A stretch of 64,000 nt of DNA from Staphylococcus cohnii subsp. cohnii (GTDB lineage: Bacteria; Bacillota; Bacilli; Staphylococcales; Staphylococcaceae). The notes beneath the pieces were generated by a model. The model had not been told where the DNA came from and did not search any database. It saw nothing but the letters and a program-made list of their open reading frames with translations. The translations under genes and the position numbers were made by a program. The stretch lies in contig NZ_PPQC01000036.1 in assembly GCF_002902365.1 (NCBI RefSeq), positions 79,548 to 143,547 of the forward strand, read 5' to 3'. Shown here piece by piece: positions 59,581 to 64,000 of the stretch; positions within the stretch are counted from its first letter, which is position 1; the number at the start of each line of letters is the position of its first letter.

Positions 59581-59688
59581 TTAATTGTCTTCATCTTTAT
59601 AATTGATACAGATGTAAATCATTAATATGGCAAAAGAAATCAAGATAAGCAAAATTAGCGAAACTATAATAGTCATTAAAGATTCCAC
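59581..59688 (-). CDS. Small single-helix membrane peptide (35 residues)
   Basis: GTG at 59688 lies eight bases after a perfect GGAGG. The frame gives MESLMTIIVSLILLILISFA then ILMIYICINYKDEDN: one hydrophobic helix and a charged end. An internal ATG at 59676 would give 31 residues. It could be a small regulatory membrane protein or a toxin of a type I system; no antisense RNA is evident. Confidence 0.5.
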   Translation of the reverse strand: MESLMTIIVSLILLILISFAILMIYICINYKDEDN

Positions 59689-59959
59689 TTATCGTGCCTC
59701 CGCTCATAATATATCATCCACCATATTATACCATAATTATCATATCCAACTGCGTTACTTAAAAATTAAATTAAATGCGATTTAATACTTAAAAACTTCA
59801 TATTTTTTGCTTTTTAAATTAAAAATGATTCCATGTTTTTGAATAAAATTAAATATAGTATTGCTCAATTATACTTTTTCCCTTAAAATCAAATTTAATA
59901 CGACGGTAAAATTTATTATTCTATTATATAAATGATTTATAAAGTTTAGGAGGCATACA

Positions 59960-60496
59960 ATGACAAATATACGTTATTTATCAATCGATGATTTACCTAA
60001 CTATAGAAAATTATTAAAACGTGGCATTCATGAAGATCTTGACGTATTTGCTTGGAAATTGCAAAATGATCGATGCTTAGCTGAACTAAATTTAAACGAT
60101 TTACTTTCTACTCATTCAAATCAATCAATTGTCATTGGCGCCTTTCAAGATAGTGTTTTGATAGGTGCGGTAACACTTATATTTAATCAAAATTACAGCC
60201 TGTCACACAAAGCAGTAATCGAAAATATGTGTGTTATGGGTAATAACCATGAACTCAAAGAACAAATTGCCAAACAATTAATGAAATATGTATTCCAAAT
60301 CTGCCATGATAAGCAAATTGAAATTCTAATGACTTCACTTATATCAAATAATATTAGTGGCAAAGTCTTTTTTAGCAATTTAAATTTTGAATTACTTGCA
60401 ATAGAAAAATTTGCTAGAAAATATGATGTAGATTATATTGATGAACATTGGTTGATTTACTATTTCAATGGTGAGGAAATGTCTTTATTCGAATAA
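59960..60496 (+). CDS. GNAT-family acetyltransferase (putative)
   Basis: A protein of 178 residues. The N-terminus MTNIRYLSIDDLPNYRKLLK and the later IGAFQDSVLIGAVTLIF, HKAVIENMCV, and the C-terminal part FFSNLNFELLAIEKFAR fit the GNAT fold (strands 3-5 and the coenzyme A loop region). The usual Q/RxxGxG/A loop is poorly kept, so activity is uncertain. The ATG follows TTAGGAGGCATACA. Confidence 0.7.
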   Translation: MTNIRYLSIDDLPNYRKLLKRGIHEDLDVFAWKLQNDRCLAELNLNDLLSTHSNQSIVIGAFQDSVLIGAVTLIFNQNYSLSHKAVIENMCVMGNNHELKEQIAKQLMKYVFQICHDKQIEILMTSLISNNISGKVFFSNLNFELLAIEKFARKYDVDYIDEHWLIYYFNGEEMSLFE

Positions 60497-60700
60497 ACAA
60501 GTCTTTGATACTACTCATTCACTATACAGACGCTTCCGTAACTACTAAAATTTAGCGCTTTTCGTTAATCATCTTTTGATAAATGTTATGTCATATATAA
60601 AAATGACTTGCAATTAAATTGTTAAGCAAATATTATTTTATTAAGCTATCATTTATAACATTAGATTAATAAAAGTATTTCTTAGAGAGGACTGAACAAT

Positions 60701-60967
60701 TTGAAATATGCAACGACATTATTATCACTGTTCTTGTCATTAATTACATTAGCAACGCCATTATTAGCAGTTAATAAAATTTTAGAAGGAGACATGCAAA
60801 TATTAGCTGGTCTGTTATTTATATTGGGTGTACTGCTTATTAATTTATATGCATGTCTACGCGGGGATCGTATTGCTAATATTTTCGCTATGTTGGTATC
60901 ATTATTTTCTTTAGTACTATTAAGTTACCCTTTTTGGAAGTCATATGTAATAAATTTTTTCATTTAA
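60701..60967 (+). CDS. Small membrane protein (88 residues)
   Basis: Three hydrophobic helices (LLSLFLSLITLATPLLAV, ILAGLLFILGVLLINLY, NIFAMLVSLFSLVLLSY). It begins with TTG at 60701, ten bases after GAGAGG. Not recognised. A terminator follows at 61011. Confidence 0.7.
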   Translation: MKYATTLLSLFLSLITLATPLLAVNKILEGDMQILAGLLFILGVLLINLYACLRGDRIANIFAMLVSLFSLVLLSYPFWKSYVINFFI

Positions 60968-61010
60968 TTATATGAATACATATTTATTTTATAATATTTA
61001 ATAATTGTAA

Positions 61011-61050
61011 GCACTTCAAAACTATTTATTTTAGTTATGAAGTGTTTTTT
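61011..61050 (+). terminator. Terminator after the small membrane protein gene
   Basis: CACTTCA pairs with TGAAGTG around an AT loop of 20 bases, followed by TTTTTTC. Confidence 0.7.
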
Positions 61051-61142
61051 CAATATATACTTTTTTGAAAAAAGTAATATTTTGTTTTCAAAAAAATCTG
61101 AAAAGTATATAATGATAAAAACAAAGGGGGAAAATTGAATAT

Positions 61143-62438
61143 ATGAACTTAGCAATTCTCGGTTTTATTATGATTATCATCTTTATGGTACTAATTATGA
61201 CACGTAAAATGTCAGCTTTAACTGCGTTAATTGTTATACCTACCATTTTTGCTTTAATTGGTGGTTTCTATGCAGGTTTAGGTAAGTTTATGTTAGATGG
61301 TATAGAAACTGTTGCACCAACTGGAATTATGTTGACTTTTGCCATACTTTATTTTGGCGTTATGATAGATGCTGGCTTATTCGAACCAGTCATTAATCAA
61401 ATTATAAAAGTCGTTAAAGGGGATCCAGTAAAAATTGCAATAGGCACTGTAATTTTAGCATCAATGGTAGCACTAGATGGTGATGGTACCACTACTTTCA
61501 TCATCACCGTAACTGCAATGATGCCGCTTTATAAAAAGATTGGCATGAGTCTATATACTTTATCTACATTGGCGCTTCTATCTATCGGTGTAATGAACAT
61601 GTTGCCTTGGGGTGGCCCCACTGCACGTGCGATTTCATCTTTGCAAGTAACAACTGAAGAGGTCTTTGTGCCTATCATACCTGCAATGATTGCTGGTATA
61701 TTATTTGCTTTTGGAGTTGCTTACATACTTGGAAAGCGTTCAAAAAAGTATCTTACATCAAATACAAATATTGATTTAAATGATATAAAACCTACCGATA
61801 CAAAAGAAGAATCTTTATTAAAAAGACCAAAAATGCTTATTCCAAACGCAATACTAACAATTTCATTAATCGTCTGTCTGGTTATCGGTTTAATGCCAAT
61901 ACCAGTCTTGTTTATGTTATGGTTTGGCTTTGCAATATTACTAAACTATCCTAATTTAAGTATTCAAAATTCTGTTGTAAAAAAACATGCTGGAGATGTA
62001 CTTTCTGTAATCAGTCTTGTTTTTGCTTCAGGTATATTTACAGGTGTAATGAATGGAACGAAAATGGTTAACGAAATGGCTAATACTTTGGTACAAATCA
62101 TACCAGATGCTATGGGCAATCATTTTGCGTTAATCACGGCAATTTTGAGTGGACCGTTTACATACTTTATGGCCAATGATCCATTCTATTATGGTGTATT
62201 ACCTATTTTAGCTGAATCTGCGCAACAATTTGGTATTTCCAAAGTTGATATGGCCAGAGCTTCAGTTCTAGGTCAACCTCTACATGTGTTAAGTCCTTTA
62301 TATGCTGCTGGTTATTTACTTGTAGGTATGCTAGATATAGAATATGGCCAAAACCAACGTATTGTAATAAAATGGGCTGTTGGATCTAGTTTATTTATGA
62401 TTTTAGTAGCTTGTATTTTAGGGATTATACCGTGGTAA
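61143..62438 (+). CDS. CitMHS-family transporter (citrate-metal or related organic anion)
   Basis: A protein of 431 residues with about eleven membrane helices. VALDGDGTTTFIITVTAMM and NMLPWGGPTARAI are characteristic of the CitMHS family, which moves metal-citrate complexes with protons; a second signature near the end is GPFTYFMANDPFYYGVLP. The exact substrate is unknown. The start at 61143 follows AAAGGGGGAAAATTG. A strong terminator follows. Confidence 0.85.
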   Translation: MNLAILGFIMIIIFMVLIMTRKMSALTALIVIPTIFALIGGFYAGLGKFMLDGIETVAPTGIMLTFAILYFGVMIDAGLFEPVINQIIKVVKGDPVKIAIGTVILASMVALDGDGTTTFIITVTAMMPLYKKIGMSLYTLSTLALLSIGVMNMLPWGGPTARAISSLQVTTEEVFVPIIPAMIAGILFAFGVAYILGKRSKKYLTSNTNIDLNDIKPTDTKEESLLKRPKMLIPNAILTISLIVCLVIGLMPIPVLFMLWFGFAILLNYPNLSIQNSVVKKHAGDVLSVISLVFASGIFTGVMNGTKMVNEMANTLVQIIPDAMGNHFALITAILSGPFTYFMANDPFYYGVLPILAESAQQFGISKVDMARASVLGQPLHVLSPLYAAGYLLVGMLDIEYGQNQRIVIKWAVGSSLFMILVACILGIIPW

Positions 62439-62502
62439 AAATGCATATCTCAACTTACTTCAAAAAAAATGCACAATAAACAAAAATGTTAGCTTTTGAA
62501 TA

Positions 62503-62547
62503 CAAATAAAGCACTTATCCACATCAAATTGGATGAGTGCTTTATTT
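62503..62547 (+). terminator. Terminator of the CitMHS gene
   Basis: AAATAAAGCACTTATCCA pairs with TGGATGAGTGCTTTATTT (one G-T) around CATCAAAT. Confidence 0.9.
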
Positions 62548-62823
62548 GTATACGAGATTAATAATTTACCTCGCCAATGAATTAGTTGATGACATGCTTT
62601 TAGTACTGTGTTTATATATTAATGATTGTCAACAAATACATATTATTATTCATTATTAGCCAAACGATCGTAATTATACGCTTAAAACACTTCAAAATAA
62701 CAAATTTCAAGCATTTATTATTTTTTCATCAATTAGTAGACAAATAAAATAAAATTGTCGTTTTATTTTATTTGTACTTGGGTAAAACTTAACGTCGGAT
62801 TTACAATGTTAAGGAGTGTTTTT
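62548..62823. other. AT-rich intergenic region before the 78-residue gene
   Basis: About 275 bases without a supported gene; I see no further hairpin or repeat. The downstream ribosome binding site is at its end. Confidence 0.5.
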
Positions 62824-63060
62824 ATGAATCAGATTAATGAGTGTATATATATTAATCCTTCAAAAATTTCTCTCGATTGGGAATGTTTTGTTCTAAGTAA
62901 AAGTGACATGGAGTTAGATGGCCTACCTACAGAACTTATTAATACATGGATGGCTCAAGATATCATTGAACCTTTTTCAATTAGAAATAACGAAATTAAC
63001 TTTAGAACGGAAGACATAAAATATGCTCTGAAAATAAGAAATTGGTATTATGAACAATGA
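62824..63060 (+). CDS. Hypothetical protein (78 residues)
   Basis: Begins MNQINECIYINPSKISLDWE and ends DIKYALKIRNWYYEQ. The ATG at 62824 follows AAGGAGTGTTTTT. No family recognised. It converges with the yozE-like gene, with 9 bases between the two stops. Confidence 0.65.
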   Translation: MNQINECIYINPSKISLDWECFVLSKSDMELDGLPTELINTWMAQDIIEPFSIRNNEINFRTEDIKYALKIRNWYYEQ

Positions 63061-63069
63061 ATCTTTATG

Positions 63070-63285
63070 CTAATTAACGCTTAAGTTATTCAAATATAAA
63101 CTTAATGCCCTTTTTGCAGACGTCATTATTTCATCATAATTATAATTCGTTTTAAAGTATGCATATAATTCGTGATACCCAGTTGCATGTTTAGGGAAAT
63201 TTTTATCTTTATTTATAAAATAGGCAAGTTGACCAAGTGGCGTGTCGTCATTAACAAAGTCATTTATAAAATCATAGAATGTCAT
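63070..63285 (-). CDS. YozE/UPF0346 family protein
   Basis: A protein of 71 residues (MTFYDFINDFVNDDTPLGQL, then FPKHATGYHELYAYFKTNY), the pattern of the YozE SAM-like fold family, whose function is not known. The ATG at 63285 lies eight bases after GAGG; one two codons earlier is too close to it. Confidence 0.85.
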   Translation of the reverse strand: MTFYDFINDFVNDDTPLGQLAYFINKDKNFPKHATGYHELYAYFKTNYNYDEIMTSAKRALSLYLNNLSVN

Positions 63286-63548
63286 AAGCATTACCTCGAT
63301 TATTTAAATTTTAATCGTTACATGTCTTACTATTTAAAGCCTTTTCATAATCATAACAAATAATATTTATTTGTCTATCACTGTTCATTTTTAAATTTAA
63401 AAATGAACAGTTTAATTGTTGTTTTCATAGTATTTAATCAAAATTGTAAATATTGTAAAGTTTATGAATTCTATTGTTAAAGCAATAAAAATTAAATACT
63501 TTTTTATTTTAATTTGATTGATGTCATTATATTTTTTAATATAAAAAC
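63286..63548. other. Intergenic region with a perfect 30-bp palindrome
   Basis: About 260 bases without a gene. It contains the palindrome at 63381-63410; the rest is AT-rich with nothing I recognise. Confidence 0.5.
63381..63410. repeat. Perfect 30-bp palindrome
   Basis: CTGTTCATTTTTAAA followed directly by its reverse complement TTTAAAAATGAACAG, with no spacer. It is too compact for a usual terminator loop, so it may be an operator or a cruciform-forming site. Confidence 0.7.
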
Positions 63549-64000
63549 GAGTTCGGGACATAAATGTCTCTAACTAAACAAAAAACGATAATTTCTAATG
63601 AAATAATGTAGTAATTGTCGTTTTCTTTTTTTTCAAATAGTGTAGCTCGTTGAGCTGCTATTTTCCTTACATTCAATGCCATAAGGACAAATCCTAATTC
63701 TCTTTTGACTTTGTCTATCTCTCAAACTGACATTCGAGCGATACCCAAAATAGCCTTCATGAATCCAAAACTGATTCTACATCAATTTTTAAGTGGACAT
63801 TTTAAACAATCATCACATTCGTAACATTTGAGTCATGTTATAATCTTTACACATAAGGACCTCGTTAATTTGGTTTAGTAGTGTTTATTAAATTATACGA
63901 AAGGGTCTTATATTTTGAATAAAAAAATGCAAATTGTACTGATTTTGTATCGTGCTGACGCCCGGGGAAATGATATGAGTGAGAGACTACAGGCTCGAGC
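63549..64000 (-). mobile_element. Decayed IS1182/IS1272-like element, copy 2 (runs off the right edge)
   Basis: The end GAGTTCGGGACAT (63549-63561) matches the right terminal repeat of copy 1. On the minus strand it contains the start fragment KDYNMTQMLRM, then directly the C-terminal transposase codons (FGFMKAILGIARMSV, KVKRELGFVLMALNVRKIAA). It lacks a 131-bp segment found in copy 1 between direct repeats AAAAATTGATGTA. The 49-bp block at 63952-64000 is identical, inverted, to 56956-57004. Confidence 0.75.

Overview
The window comes from a Staphylococcus chromosome, most likely a coagulase-negative species. The base composition is very AT-rich, ribosome binding sites are strong AGGAGG types, and the gene order (TauE/SafE, DUF72, nitronate monooxygenase, CorC-like, sufBUSDC, DUF368, metNIQ, thioredoxin-like, toprim, gcvH, ArsC-like, thioredoxin, nitroreductase, aroD) is the staphylococcal suf neighbourhood. 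I cannot fix the species from the sequence alone.

Layout. (1) 1-3700: conserved chromosome, all on the minus strand: a partial TauE/SafE permease, DUF72, nitronate monooxygenase and a CorC/CNNM-type membrane protein. (2) About 3710-44186: a complete, apparently intact siphovirus prophage of about 40.5 kb, inserted in the 3' end of sufB. The 11-bp core CCTTCCATTTC occurs at both ends. The phage supplies a replacement sufB tail that encodes the same last residues (EMEGSIG) with different codons; the original host tail lies stranded at 3697-3709. (3) 44163-49706: the suf Fe-S cluster operon. (4) 50071-56773: DUF368, the metNIQ methionine transporter under a SAM-I riboswitch, and small redox and glycine-cleavage genes. 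(5) 56839-57534 and 63549-64000: two decayed IS1182/IS1272-like elements in opposite orientation, flanking a nitroreductase, aroD, ohr, a GNAT enzyme, a CitMHS transporter and several small genes.

The prophage reads from right to left. Near attR on the plus strand are the integrase, a lipoprotein, a bPH/SHOCT protein, an ImmA-like protein and a CI-like repressor. Four operator-like sites separate CI from a divergent Cro-like gene. Leftward on the minus strand come DUF3102 and ParB-like proteins, recombination (ERF-type annealing protein, SSB, HNHc nuclease), replication (DnaD-like initiator with iterons inside the gene, helicase loader, DnaB), RusA, dUTPase, RinB-like and late-regulator genes, a late control region, HNH and terminase, HK97-type head genes, tail genes (large tape measure, Dit, a beta-helix protein, Tal), then holin and endolysin. 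Beyond the endolysin terminator a lone zinc-ribbon/nuclease gene sits next to attL, where staphylococcal phages usually carry cargo.

The items I rate highest are the synonymous restoration of sufB, the isolated multi-domain nuclease, the beta-helix gene between Dit and Tal, the plus-strand gene with its own promoter inside the early operon, the three small lysogeny-side genes, and the inverted IS remnants whose difference is explained by a deletion between 13-bp direct repeats. Five small genes supported by good ribosome binding sites or family resemblance are added at 8688, 19273, 29127, 37832 and 59581.
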